A DNA stretch of 64,000 nt from positions 3,264,932 to 3,328,931 of the forward strand of contig OY848925.1 in the NCBI GenBank assembly GCA_963693285.1, in the 5' to 3' direction. This stretch comes from Xestospongia muta. Taxonomy: Eukaryota > Porifera > Demospongiae > Haplosclerida > Petrosiidae. The first letter of the stretch is position 1. Every line of letters begins with the position of its first letter. Both the position numbers and the translations under genes were made by a program. This document shows, piece by piece, positions 12,801-25,540 of this stretch. The notes beneath the pieces were generated by a model, which ran no database searches, was not told where the DNA came from, and saw only the letters and a program-made list of their open reading frames with translations.

Positions 12801-15800
12801 GGTTGGTAGTAATAGTATTCAGTGTGTCTGATTCGATAGCATGACAAAACTCCATGCTTATTAAAAAATCAATAAGCATGTTTATATCATAGTCTTGAAA
12901 AACCTCTTGTAAAACAGAAACATGGACAATCCCAGTGTTACTAGAGGTTGGTGTTGGAAGACGCTTGATGTTCTGATTAAAAAGAATACCATTAACTTCA
13001 GCAAGGAGACTTGTTTTGTTGATTATAATCCAACTATTAGATACTATTTTATTTCTCAGAAACAGAAGAAGACCTTTGTCACTGAGAATTGACAAGTAAT
13101 CAAACAAAACTGTTTCATCTGAAGGGAGGGAGGGATCACCAAGAGCTTTTAGCTTTTTAATAAGCTCATTAAGGCTAATAGCTACTTTCTGTAACTTTTG
13201 GAGGTAGGCATAATGCACATGGCAATAATAACTAATGCTATCAGACTTATCATGAACAGCCTTACAACTTTCACGAAGGTGAACAATGAATTCAGAAAAA
13301 CCTTTTCCACCTGGGCGATGACACTCCATGGCAATAAAACCTCTATACTCTTGTTTACGGATGGCATCTTTAACAACATAATTGACATGTAACTTGAATT
13401 CATTGTAACTACCAGTAAATTGATCAGCATAGCTTCCAATGACAATCACTTGAGAAGGTTTAGTTAAATTAGCACAAACATTTTCAATAAAGTTAAACCA
13501 GTAATACAACTGTTTCTTGAAGTAGTCAAAACCTTTGGTTGAATCTATCACTATTGTAAAAACTGCAGGAGTTCTCAACATAAGATTCTCTAGTACAGCT
13601 GCATGACTACTATAATATTCTTGATGACCAGCAAAATCATAAAGAATAATATTGCCAACTTCATGACTATGAATATTATGATAGTTAATACCGGCAGTCT
13701 CCAATTGCACACCTTCAACACATTGAGAAGGGTTGTAGTGATAATCAGCAGGTTTATCAGCACGATATATAACGCACTGGGCTAATGAACTCTTTCCAGC
13801 TGTCATGTTTCCACAAAAAAATACTTTTCTATATGAGTCAACTGGATAGTCTTGATGACTTTTCTCAAATGGTTCAAACATCTTCAATATTTCAAATCTG
13901 TTTGGATCATACAATCGGACTTCATCTAGTGGTGTATTCTGATGATAGTTACGAGCAAGTGGATCGACTCTTCCAGTATAAAGTAGATATGAAATTACAT
14001 CTACTTTACTGTTTGAACAAGCAAGATGTAATGGAGAGTCCCCATTCTGTAAAGAATAAAGAAATACAATTAATAAATATAGTCAATGATTGATGTAACA
14101 ACAAGAGGCTATATTTTGCAGGCAAAAATCAAACTTTAATTTTTGATTATTGTTCTTGGAACATCTTTTGCCAAAAACATGTTATCAAAATATTGGACAG
14201 TCTGGATATGAGTGAGGTTGGTATCAATATTGAATACAATATTAAATGTCATACTTTAAAGGGAATAACTCTTAAGTAACTATAATATGACTTACATTAT
14301 CTGTAGCATTTATGTCAGCTTTTCCCATTTCGATTAACAACTTTAGAACATCAACATGACCCTTCTGTGCTGCATAATGTGCTGGTGTTTGTCCATACTA
14401 GAAAACAAAAGAGGAAAATTTATTTAATTACAAAAAGGACAGGAACTATCAGACAATAAACTATATAGTCAATATAACAGCCATCAATACAGATAATCAT
14501 AGCTATTGTATTATCATGTCAAACCCGACTAATGATAGGGACACAAAAACACAGAAACTAACTTGGCATCAATAATAAACTAGATCATTTAGGTCACAAA
14601 CCTAACATAACTACCACACTTATAATTCTATTAACATGATCTAAATATTCAAACTTGACTTTATGACTACATTTAAAAGGTATAGGGTTTCTAAGTATTA
14701 TAACCACCGAGAAGATGTTCTATGGAGGTTTCATTGTAGTATATTATGGAAGTTATAGGTATGTCATTACTATAATAGAATAAAGTGACCTTTTTAAAAG
14801 TAATCATAAATTCAATTTGTGTAATAACTAACAAACAGTTTTCTCTGTCCTAATTGATTATTGTTAACAACCTCTAAGGGTTAACAATATTTTTCTTTAA
14901 TGGCAAAACAGTACTCCATGTGAACTATGAATTTTATAAGCAACACCCACTGATATGCAACATAGTGCTAGTCCTTTTATAAGAAGAGAGATTATTCTTC
15001 AATAATCTTAAGCTGTTGGCAAGCAATTGCAATATATGTCCAGTATGCCATTAATGTTAAGGTTTAATTTTTAAAGGGAGGGGTCTAATTATATTAGTAA
15101 CCATAGGTAGTTTAGATGCATTAAGGACAGCCCTAGATAAGACACATTGGTCCATGACATTACTCTTTGTCCATCAGAATTAAGGGGTAACTGAGTCTTC
15201 TCAATGTAACCACAAGTTTATTAACCTCGCTGTGCGTGGGCGCATAGCGAGGGTACTGTAGTCTGTTTGTGTGTGTGTGTGTGTCTGTTACCAGAGTTGT
15301 TTTTTTTGAACTGCTATAACTTGGCAACCAAAGCATTAGCAGCTACCAACGTTTAGCAACGAATAGAAAAGCATGTGGACTTTACAACAGTAGTGTCAAG
15401 AACATCATCAAGGAAAACAGAAGCTTAAAACTCGCAAAAGAATTTTCAGGCTGCAGAGGTCAAGTGCCGTTTCTCGAAAAGTAAAAAACTTAACGTGGAG
15501 ATTTTTTAGTATGTTGTAAACAATCTCAGAGGAATACGGATCAGCAAGACAGAAGGCCGTTGGTCGAAGTAATCGTTAGAAAAGTTCTGAAAAATGTTTT
15601 GTGGACTTGGAGCGAAGTAACGCATTCAGGAAACGTCTCCAAGCATTGAAAAGACTGCTACTAATAGATAATATATCGATTTATATTTGTACCACGGGAC
15701 GTTTCCAAAGAAGGTTTCATCTTCAAGTTACAATAAATTTTGTATATGAAATATTGATAGATTTTAAAGGGTCATGTAAAGACTCAGAGAAACTTTTCAT

Positions 15801-18800
15801 CACGAAAGTAGCATTTAATCTTGCTTGGGAATTGAATGATACTATCACTTATTCAGTTACTGCTTCACAAACATGGCAAAGCTAGAAATCAAGCAACAAT
15901 TAATGAGCATATACAGAATGACAAAGCTTGCCATTTTATAACCACACCTTCTGGAATGTTAATAAATTTTCTTGCAATAACAACATCATAGCTGGGCCTA
16001 AGCTGGCATAGAATTTATAAATAACTTAGAAACTACAGCGAGGTTCGGCACTTTAGTGCCTTTCATTAGAATAGCAATGTCTGTTACATGTTAATATACT
16101 CAATGTATAGGGAGGTTTAACAGTCATATACTAGATTTAATAACAAATGTGACTTAATCTCTATCTTTAGTCTGTTCTGGATAAAGTAAACTTTATCATT
16201 TCTAACATAATTCTTATATACTTAGGTTCTAACTTTGTCTTTCATCTTATTCACCTTCACACTGCTCTAGACATCTTATACACATCTTTTAGTAGTTTTC
16301 TACTTTTTCCTTTAATAATAATTACCACAACATTTTCTAATCACATCTCTTATTATCAACAAGATGACAACAATTTTGTACTAGTTTTACAAACCTAGTG
16401 GTACCTCTGCAAATACCAGGATTCTTTTAAGGATTACCTGCTATATTGTTAGTCCACAAACTAAATAGACTTCAAAGGTTAGGTCCATAGAATTTAATAA
16501 TAGAAATGTTCATGTCATTTGTGGGCTAACATTCACTAACCATGAATATCATTTACCGAAGACAATATTAAATCAATAAATACGAATCTACTAGTTTACA
16601 AATAAAATAATAGTCTCTTACTAAACTTGAATTTGCCAAAGTGTCAAAATGGGCATATTAATTAAAGATATAACTTAAATATTCCTTCTTCATTGACACT
16701 ATATGACAATGTCAATAGAGTAAAATGATAGAGAAGTCTTATGGAAATAGGAAAAGAGAGATTAACTGCCTTCTAGATAAAACTATGTCTACAATAGTGG
16801 GTGGGGTTAAATCTGTCAAGTGTAAAATCTGCTTTGTTATAGAATATATTACTTTAAAAAGTAAACACTAACAAACAACAGTAATTTATTACTATTTAAT
16901 CAGTGTACTAACCTTATCATAATGACCATGACGAACATTGACGTTAGCACCTGATGTAAGTGCTTGACTTACATTTTCTATATCACCATTTTCAGCTGAA
17001 GTCAAAAGTAAGTCATCCTATTAAAATAAATAATATATTATAACTGTGACATGTGCCCACATTTAATTAGGTCATGTTTATAATATATCATAACATATAA
17101 GATCACTATGTCCATGTCATCATATACAGTACATATAATATTACATTTATCACTTACATTTCTAACTTGATCCATATCTCTTGCTCCAAAAGAACATAAG
17201 AGCTTAACAATGTTATCATGACCATACCAGTATGCTATGTGAAGTGGACTATGTCCCCACTATAAATGAAATAAATTGTTTAATAATAATAATAGATTAA
17301 ACTTGTTAAAGTGGACATATATAGAAATATACATACACACATGGTCCAAAACAATCTTAGGATTGATCAGGTTTATTTCATGTAAGAATACATTAATATT
17401 TTATATATTGTTTTACATATTAGGTTTATTATTATTATTATTATTAGGTAATCTTTATATATGCTTTGATCTACATCCAGTCCTTGCTAGACAGGTAGTA
17501 CTACGTATGTGTACATGTAGTAGAGATAATAAATGAAATATAAACTATATACAATACACACTGACCTTGTTATAAATGTTAGGATCTACATTTGACTGTA
17601 GCAGAAATTGGACTGTCTCAGTGTGACAATTACGTGAAGCTAAATGCAAAGCTGTATTCTGATTCTAATAATAAAACAAGAAAGAATGTGAATGAAAATG
17701 TGACTACTACAATTTTAAAAATATTACAGTAAGAGAATATAACAAAGTCTGGTAATCAGTTATAGTATAGTGAAGATATCATAGCAATGGTGAACATCAT
17801 ACCATAGAGTTAGTAACAGTTTAAAAATATATGTGTAAACAGATGAAGCATTAACTTTTTTAATGAGAGAATTAGTCTAATTCAAATCAAATTATACATT
17901 GAACTGGGGATTCTTATTATGTATTGTGGATTTGAGTATCATACTTTGGTTTTCAATTGCTGGTATTTACACACAAACTATTTCAATGTCCTAGTGTTTT
18001 CATAATCATATTGATTCCTACATTTACAATGTCATGACATATACAGTATAGCTCCTTAGATTTGAATATTTCATGACACAATATTATTCAAAGCATTAAA
18101 TCTTGTATATCTGACTTCTCATGAAAACATTATATTGTTTTTAAATAAACCTATAATTGTGAAATTGTTTCTAGAAAAGAGTCATTTATTATAATAAGGT
18201 ATAACTTACAAAATATTGCTCTTTAGCATTTACATTAGCATTCTTCTTTAATGATTCTTTCACTATATCTAATAGTCCTTCTGCAGCAGCTGCTAACATA
18301 ATTTCATCCTAAGAAACCAAAATAAGTAAATACAGATAATGTACATTATAATAAATACAACAGTATATACTAGGAATACATATTTATATAAATGTCACAT
18401 GACCCAGATTTCATTAATCAGAAGCTCCATTATTAACTATATATAAAGTACATGACCACCATGTACAGAGTTATATAACTATATCCCACAAATGAAAATA
18501 CACTTTATTTATCTGAAATTATTTTAAGACATTAATACTAACATTCACAAATAGATAGATAAAGATCTCCTTAATGATGGAAGATTTGCAGTGATACAAT
18601 AGGGTTAAGATGGGTACCTTGTCAAAGAAAATGTAGTCATTCCTTAGAAATACATTCAGTCTAGTTTAATCTTCTCAAAAAATCTTATAAACCAATAGAC
18701 ACAAAAACTAAAGACTAAATGAAAGCCTGGTAAATATGAAATACCAACTCACTAAGCCATTTCACAGCCTGTTTGAGTGGTTGTTTAAGTTTTTTAGTTA

Positions 18801-21205
18801 TGAACAAACATTCCTGTGGTTACATGATCTAAAACCAATTAATTACATACCTAAACATGACAGATATACAAACATTTACCTAGTGCTAAGACACTCAGCA
18901 ATATATGTTGACTTTAATTAATGTAATTGTAAATGTTATATGAAGTCAATTGGTAACACTGTTGTATCTTAGTGTTACATGATATGTTTTAAACTAATGA
19001 TTTAATAATAGTTACTAGCTATAGAAACTAACACTAAATGAAAGGTAGTGTGGAGATAAACAGAACATAGGTACACAACAATTTTATCAGTAAAGGTCAT
19101 AATAATTATCCCTTAAATGTATTGTTATGTTTATAAGGACTTGGGTAATAAATAGGAGACATTTTGATGTAAGTATGTACATGTACATGATATCAATGTA
19201 ACAATCAAACACTTGAGTTATACTAAATATTGACTTCAACTACATACATGTATACACTTACATAATCAGGAGTAGTACCTGCATTTTCTAAGAGCTGAGC
19301 TATTATGTTATGACCATTGATGTAAGCTACAGTATGAGGTGTTATGCCCTATAACAAACAAAGATATTATGATATAAGAAATAAAATCCAAGTACAAATC
19401 TGTGTATACACAATACAAGCTATTACTTTACTTTGACATGTATTATTAATTAAGACATTACTAGCACACATTATAATAGATTTTGTTCAATTAAATTATA
19501 AGACAATATTAAAAATACTACATGTAAAAACCATGTATGTTAATAGTTGTGGATACTAATTCAGTAAATTTAACAAATAAAATAATAATTAATAAATTGT
19601 ATAAATGTTGAAGTTCATAATTAATATTTAGGTGTGGATAAAATGACTTAATACTCATTAAATCAATATACCATAGTTCCCAATGTGAGTGCCATCTCTA
19701 TGTAACCACCCAACCCCATATTTTTGTCCTCAAAGGAAAATTTCAATTCCCCGTGGAAGTGCCCAAACGATCCCACCCTCTTAGATTGTGGTTATTATCA
19801 CGTGTTGAGCAAAGAGAAATAAGTTAGGCTAGCAATTTTTTTAGTTTAAACATTATAGTTTCATTGTCTTTTGTTCTGTTTCGAATTGAAAAGGTCAGCT
19901 CACAAGGCACATCTAAACCGCCTTGCTCAATGGAGGATCTTCTACTTTTGTCCTTAATTGTACAGCATGTTGTATTAATTATTCATAAGTGGATGCTTAT
20001 TAGAAGCCGTTTTTGAAACATCATGTGTAAGTGCCCACTCCTTTCAAATTCCAAATGAACTGTAAGTGCCCATGGACACTTACTCGGGAACTACGGTAAT
20101 TTGAATTAATTACTTAAGTTAGTAGACACAAATAATAACAGTAAGTTAAAGAAAATTAATAGGATCTTACCAAATGATGGTATTTCAAGTTTACACCTTT
20201 CTGAAGGGCTTGTTTGACTTTCTCTAAATGTCCATATCTAGCAGACCACCAAAGTTCTCTATCCTATATAATAATAAATCAAGTCATTACATTTAAAACT
20301 AGTAAATCATACACAACTACATGTATTATATGAGACTTATAAAACTATAGGACAGGTCAACTACACAATACACAAAGTGACAATATTTATATAAAAAGAA
20401 CATGATGTAATTAGTATTATGTATATAACTAACAGAGACAATTAGACTATACTACAAATACAAGACTACACTAACTAATAATAAACAGTTCAATGGCCTT
20501 CTTTCCATTCTTTTGTTGCTATTGTTTATTTGATATGTGATATGATCAAGTAATAGTAATAACTGGACATTATTAAAGTATTAAAGTGAGTACTATGAAC
20601 ACATAGAGACTGGTCCATAGAATGATAGTAGATACAAACATTGTTTACATAGCTAATAGTATTTATCTTGTGGTAATAAACATGATCAGTTGTAAATTAA
20701 TGAATATTATTAGTGTGAATAATTATCAGAGATAATTAGATAAAATGTCACTCAACTAAAGGCTACAGCTTGTAATAAACTATCATTTAATGAACAATTT
20801 GAGTTATGAAGAAGCTGTGTAGTCTATTTCCAAGTAATCTTTTCTATTTATGTAAAAAGAAGTATAAGGATTAAGAGAAACAATTTGACTGTTTAGCTAG
20901 TGTCCAGTTCTCCACTTTATTAGTAATACATTATAACATTATCAAAGAATTTATTACCTGTAAAATATTCAATAATGGCAAGTGATGCTGAAATAAATTT
21001 ATGAGGGAACATTAACAATATACTGTAATAGATTGAGTGTAACAGCCATTTTGCCATGGCTTTCTCTACATATAAAACATACCATATACTTAATAATATG
21101 TAATGTATTGATTGTACACTAACACATATGCATGTAGTATACTGGATTAGCTACTAATGTACTTACAATACTCTGTTGCTCTTCTTCTGATAGTAAAGCT
21201 GCCAT
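7790..21205 (-). CDS. Ankyrin-ROC-COR-death protein with C-terminal membrane anchor
   Basis: Exons in gene order: 21167-21205, 20171-20263, 19262-19348, 18210-18308, 17566-17664, 17158-17259, 16913-17017, 14296-14397, 11974-14046, 11734-11821, 11334-11606, 11056-11118, 10690-10737, 10550-10603, 10265-10327, 9743-9790, 9601-9654, 9318-9380, 8682-8729, 8520-8573, 8063-8155, 7946-8015, 7790-7832. All phases agree; total 3861 bases, about 1286 aa, no stop. Eight ankyrin repeats, mostly one per exon (about 14-280); ROC GTPase with P-loop GNMTAGKS (321-328) and DFAGH (379); COR-like region to about 930; death domain (about 963-1050); acidic Ser/Thr stalk; hydrophobic CAVSVIVVIFAIII; a short Cys-containing tail. 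The order resembles DAPK1 without its kinase. Likely a cytosol-facing, tail-anchored signalling GTPase (inference). The start ATG has a good context (ACAATGG), but its exon is open further upstream. Confidence 0.85.
8520..10737 (-). repeat. Triplicated three-exon cassette (48-54-63 bp)
   Basis: Exons 10690-10737, 10550-10603 and 10265-10327 are repeated as 9743-9790, 9601-9654 and 9318-9380, then as 8682-8729 and 8520-8573 (third member missing). Lengths are exactly 48, 54 and 63, and every exon is phase 1 at both ends, so whole cassettes can be added or lost without a frameshift. The peptides repeat as EDVTETDKNTTEQQSD / DVDESVSESITEDSNTISG / AVALEDGSVDKTNIDSSR and close variants. The flanking introns are also similar, showing genomic tandem duplication with a period near 1 kb. 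Confidence 0.85.
9830..9877. repeat. (AT)n microsatellite
   Basis: Uninterrupted AT dinucleotides lie in an intron of the ankyrin-ROC-death gene, between repeated stalk exons. Confidence 0.95.
14398..16912. other. Long intron of the ankyrin-ROC-death gene
   Basis: Between the exons at 14296-14397 and 16913-17017. It contains the hairpin-ended repeat at 15223-16066. I see nothing else that looks coding. Confidence 0.6.
15223..16066 (+). mobile_element. Hairpin-ended repeat element, copy 1 (844 bp)
   Basis: It begins AACCTCGCTGTGCG and contains a near-terminal hairpin (CCTCGCT...AGCGAGG, 15225-15252). It ends with ACAGCGAGGTT, the inverse of the start, then a second hairpin GGCACTTTAGTGCC (16047-16060) and TTTCAT. 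A (GT)n run lies inside. It carries a 94-codon frame (15601-15885) that is also open in the second copy at 48036-49226; I recognise no domain in it. The class is unclear: the short inverted repeats suggest a non-autonomous DNA transposon, the 3' hairpin recalls Helitrons, but the expected Helitron end is not seen. Confidence 0.8.
19671..20096. mobile_element. 426-bp MITE with TA target duplication
   Basis: Ends are inverted repeats of about 23 bases with several mismatches: left CCATAGTTCCCAATGTGAG, right, read inverted, CCGTAGTTCCCGAGTAAG. TA flanks both sides, as expected for Tc1/mariner-type insertion. GTAAGTGCCCA is repeated inside near the right end. It sits in intron 2 of the ankyrin-ROC-death gene. 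Its right end alone recurs at about 30878-30907 and 36514-36543. Confidence 0.8.
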
Positions 21206-22125
21206 TGTCAGGAGGTCTGGCAGGCCTTGGCTGGTACTGATAAATTGATCTAGTTCTATAATAGAACATTAGATATCAATGTTCATAATTATATCAGTTA
21301 ATTATACTATAATGTATTATTATATATCACTTTATATAACAAAGATAATAAACTGCATGTTCTTTATTTATTGTCATTGTACAATCATATACAACATGAT
21401 CATGTCAACATCATCTCAAGTACAATATCTTAAACATTGAAACAGATAAAGAGACTTTTTCAAACATAGAGAGTAAAAAGTTGGAACTCCAAAAACAAAT
21501 GAACATAGCTTGTGTTTACACAGCCTTAACTCTTCTTTGTAATTGTCTGAAATACTCTCTTGTTACCAGAACTAGCTAGAAATACACTAAGTCATAGAAA
21601 AGAATGTACTTCCTCTTCAATCAAATGTCATAAGAAGTAACATATCTCGTGTATGTAGTCAACAAGTAAATACTGTAGTACTGTAAGCGTTAACATGACC
21701 CATGACTCGTATTATTTACATACAATACTACTAATTAACTTCTACTTTATATTACTTACCAACTTAGTCACTGGTATATCGCGTCTTTTTCTTAGCATAT
21801 CACGAGTTGTTAAGGGCGTCAGTTGATGTTATGGGTGGGGCTCAAATCATCTCCAACTACAGGGGCTACCTCGGGTTTCTCATTCAGAAGTAAATGTACT
21901 GACTTATGGATTAATCTGTCAAGCAGACGTTTTAACTCCACTTTTATTTCAGCATCACTTGCCATTATTGAATATTTTACAGGTAATAAGTTCTTTGATA
22001 ATGTTATAATGTATTACTAATAAAGTGAAGAACTAGGAACTAGCTAAACAGTCGAATTGTTTCTTTTCATTCTTGTACTTCTTTTTACATAAATAGAAAA
22101 GCTTGCTTGGAAATAGACTACACAT
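20815..22125. repeat. Inverted repeat around the first exon of the ankyrin-ROC-death gene
   Basis: About 180 bases at 20815-21000 (plus) match about 21948-22125 read on the minus strand. The shared part runs from a GTGTAGTCTATTTCCAAG block through TATTTATGTAAAAAGAAG to a segment beginning ATGGCAAGTGATGCTGAAAT. The spacer is about 0.95 kb and holds exon 1 (21167-21205). The same pair of arms is present at about 37255-37445 and 38390-38565; single arms lie near 690-870 and 31610-31800. Confidence 0.75.
21258..22020 (-). pseudogene. Upstream region with decayed 5' exon (MASDAEIK type)
   Basis: On the minus strand a frame opens at about 21965 with MASDAEIKVELKRLLDRLIH and runs to a TGA near 21820. 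Relative to the older copy at 1810-1990 one base is missing just before the stop; past the shift the frame continues (LTPLTTRDMLRKRRDIPV) to a gtaag donor near 21759. That end is in the wrong phase for the next exon, so I do not include it in the ankyrin-ROC-death gene. It may be a dead first exon or 5' UTR. The identical shift is present in the copy at 38200-38405. The remaining sequence probably holds the promoter; no clear TATA box was chosen. Confidence 0.45.
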
Positions 22126-22150
22126 TACTGTATTGTTCATTTTTTCTGAG

Positions 22151-24352
22151 ATCGAAAAAAGTGTTCCCATCACTGAGTCTCCTCCCACATTGTATCATTA
22201 TGAACGATGTCAAACTTTTCCAGAATTACCTAGATCTGCATCCTCTGCATCTTTCCAGTCATCATCTTCAGAGAGAAGTAAATCTAAAGAATTACTTGGT
22301 GCAATCAGACATGTAAGTTAACATTTATAATAACATTAATTGTACCTCTTTGTAAAAGTATGTAAGAAAACATGATCAGATAATCTCTGTATATTCTCTG
22401 TATATCTCTCTATAATCTCTGTATATCTCTGTATAACTCTGTATATCTCTGTATATTCTACTGTCATTAAAATGATATTGAGACAATGTAGTTTTAATTA
22501 TTGATAAAATAATATAATTTATTAGCATTTTTGTTCATTTAGAGTCCTTTATTTAGGAGGAAGTATAAGACTCCACCCACTAATGATATGATTGTTGATA
22601 GTAGAGCTAGAATTGATGATGAAGAGAGTGTTATTAGTCAGGTATAAGATCAATAAGTATATTGATAGTGTAAAGACTACAAGTGTAGTTGGTTACTTTG
22701 ATGAGAACAAAGTATGATATCATAATAGTAACCTTTGTTATATTTCCTACTTGATCACTGAGTAAGAGAACAATGACATTATATTAAACAATGTTTAATT
22801 GAAAGTGTATTGTTCAAATGAAATGAAATGTCTCATTTTGTTATTTGATATTGTGACAAGTATTCAATGAATTAATGTGTAATTTTACTTTATTTACTGT
22901 CAGGAAGTTCTAAATCCAAATACCTCCTCTTCATAAAATGAGTTGAAATGTGAGTTTTACACTAGTACTTTCCTTTTTTTTTCTCTCATATACAGTTAAT
23001 GTATTATCTCTATAGCAACTAGATACCATCTTTAAAGATAAAACTATAGACCCTAATATCAGAGATGATGAAGGATATACCGCTCTTCATTGGTATGTAC
23101 AGAAACCATGAAGAGATCTTCATAAGTTACTACTACTGTGTCTTCAAAGTGGGTGTGGCTTTGATATTGATGCAAGAGATTACTTTGATAATACTCCATT
23201 ACACATTCTAAATCATCATCAGTTAATTTATTGTGGCTATGTTTGTGCGAAACAGTCCCAGATTCTACCAAAATGCATCAATGTGTGTGTTGTTTCTTGA
23301 TGGATGTGGTATCCGAGGTCTTGTTCAAATTGAGGTGTTGATGGAGCTAGAACGTCATACTGGTCGTAAGATTATAGAGCTCTTTGATTGGATCATTGGT
23401 ACTAGTACTGGAGGTATAGTAGCACTGTGAGTAGTGTATGGTAAGTATGGATAGTGTTAGCTATAGCTTACATCTATATATGGACAACTGTGAGCCTGGA
23501 TAGGTACTGATGTTTATTAGTCTAGAACTTACTAATGGTAGATCACTGTGGTAAATACTGATGTTCATTAGTCTAGAGCCTATTATTGCCTAGGTCACTG
23601 TGGTAAGTACTGATGTTTACTAGTCTAAAGCTTACTATTACTAGATATCCTAGGTCACTGTAGTAAGTATTGATAACGTGATTGTTAATTATTGTTATAT
23701 ACAGGTAATAAGACATTTACAGAGATGAAACAAGTGTACTTTCAAATGAAGAATGAACTATTTGTTGGTTCAGGTATTGCTGGTACATTCCTCAATATGG
23801 CTCAAAAGTCACACAATCTTGAGCACATTTTAAGAAGAGAAATTGGAGATACTCCACTTAACAGTATACATAAACCAAAGTATGATTGATATAGTGTGTA
23901 CTTATGATCATTTGTTTCTTAGAATAATGATATGTACTGTTAACAAAGAACAACTTCCACTTAAAGTTCAATTCTTTAATAACTTTATGACAGATAAACC
24001 AGAACTAACAGACAGTAAGTTTTAATATATAGCTAAACAGTGGATAAGTATTGTTCTTTTCCTTCCACAGTTCCTACATGGAAGGTAGCTAGAGCAACTA
24101 GTGCTGCTCCAATGTACTTTACACCCTATCAAGGCAAGTATGTTTGTCGGAGGTGTCTTGGCTAATAATCCATGTAAGTTTGCTATGAAAGAGATCAACA
24201 TGTATGACCAGTACATGGGAATACAGGAGCGACATTTTCTATTAGCTATGTCTGTGGGTACTGGTATATATCCAGACAAGACACTAGAAGGAGGAGAGTG
24301 GGGCAAAGAACCTTTACTTACTTTCATATCATCTAAATATCACTCATCTTGA
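22151..24352 (+). pseudogene. iPLA2-like ankyrin-patatin gene, copy II (broken)
   Basis: Exons 22151-22312 (SVPITESPPTLYHYERC..., open), 22543-22641, an ankyrin exon (about 23017-23206), a patatin exon with the oxyanion-hole motif (DGCGIRGL) and elbow GTSTGG (about 23280-23430), 23705-24015 and 24071-24352. It keeps the nucleophile elbow but has a TGA straight after IVAL, a TGA in the ankyrin exon after YVQKP, and lacks the second ankyrin and linker exons. It has a frameshift before the NNPCKFAM segment, where VGG replaces the expected catalytic DGG. The C-terminal exons seen in copy I are absent; kinase-type exons follow instead. No active enzyme can come from it. Confidence 0.75.
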
Positions 24353-25540
24353 CAATATCAACGAGAGAAAGATCAATCTGGTAAGTTTGCATTTGAGAGG
24401 TGGGGCTCATCAAGATAATTAAAAGGCGGAGCTCATAATTTTTAGTGGGCGTATTAGTACATGTGTGTTGTTGGTCAAGTAAAGAAACCAGATGACTATA
24501 TATGAACAAATATGTTGATTAGTATAATTCTTTGTTATGTGTCATTGTGTGTTGTTAATTGATATTACGAGAACCATATGATTATATATGTCAAGTTACA
24601 GGCAAGGAAGTTAGAGTGAAATTGATCGAGGTAATTGAACTATGTTAACACAGCTATATAACTTAGATGATGTCATATTTTACTGTCTATAGTTAATATT
24701 AAGAGTGTATGTGGTGTGGATCTGTTTAATACACAATGAATAGGACTGGTAGTTTTTGGGTTTAAATCAAATATAACTGAATCTTACCTACCAAATCTAT
24801 TTTTGTTCTAATGTTTAAAGATTAGGGTCTAAGGTATGTAGTATTAATTTCCCATTAAAGTACATTATCTGTTACTGACACTCTAGACATGACCTTTAAT
24901 GATACAATAAACTTGATATGGTAGCAGCTTATCTTGTGTACATGTCATGTTCTCCCTCACTATGATTGCTCTAGTTTTAAGTTTAATAATATAGGATTAT
25001 GTTTAGTTGTCTTCCATGTGATTTCTCTTTAACCACACCCCTATTTCAATTGGTACTAATTGCATTCCTCAATCAGCTGATTAGAGTAAGTGCAAATTGA
25101 AATTACTTGACCACTTGTAGTGGAGGTTCTACTATAACAAGTGTTACAATGTATTGTGAAATTAATATGTGACATAAACCCTGAGGTCTATGATTTCTTG
25201 CTTACAATAATCTCTACAAGTGATAACAAGCAGGTCTTCATAGTAACGGATGATTTGTGTTTCACTGTTAAAGTTACATACATCATGTCCTGTGATTGAT
25301 TTCATCAATGTGTACAATATTGCTATAGAACAATCTAGGTAGTACATACACATACTGTTATATTATCATGTTCACATATTCCAGTAGTATATGTATAGAT
25401 TATACACTGAGGTTGAGGTAGATATGTGATTTATATACTGATGACTGTAGACCAGAGGTGTACATAGCTAATGAGACCAAGGTGTATAATTGACTTGTAT
25501 CATGTTGACCAATCAGATTACTTCATTTCACTTCTTATAT
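24353..25540. other. Duplicated non-coding or unresolved region before kinase exons
   Basis: This stretch is repeated with few differences at about 40840-42050. Short frames such as HLDNINERKINL followed by gtaag (about 24335-24380) and GKEVRVKLIE followed by gtaat (about 24600-24631) look like small exons but match no domain I can name. The N-terminal glycine loop of the kinase was not found here. Confidence 0.4.

Noticed and set aside
13785..14093. Plus-strand frame of 102 codons opposite the ROC exon
   Set aside because: It overlaps, on the opposite strand, a long exon with clear GTPase motifs and is a shadow.
21823..22020. Plus-strand frame MMLWVGLKSSPTTG..., identical in two places
   Set aside because: It is the shadow of the minus-strand MASDAEIK exon; identity is due to duplication.
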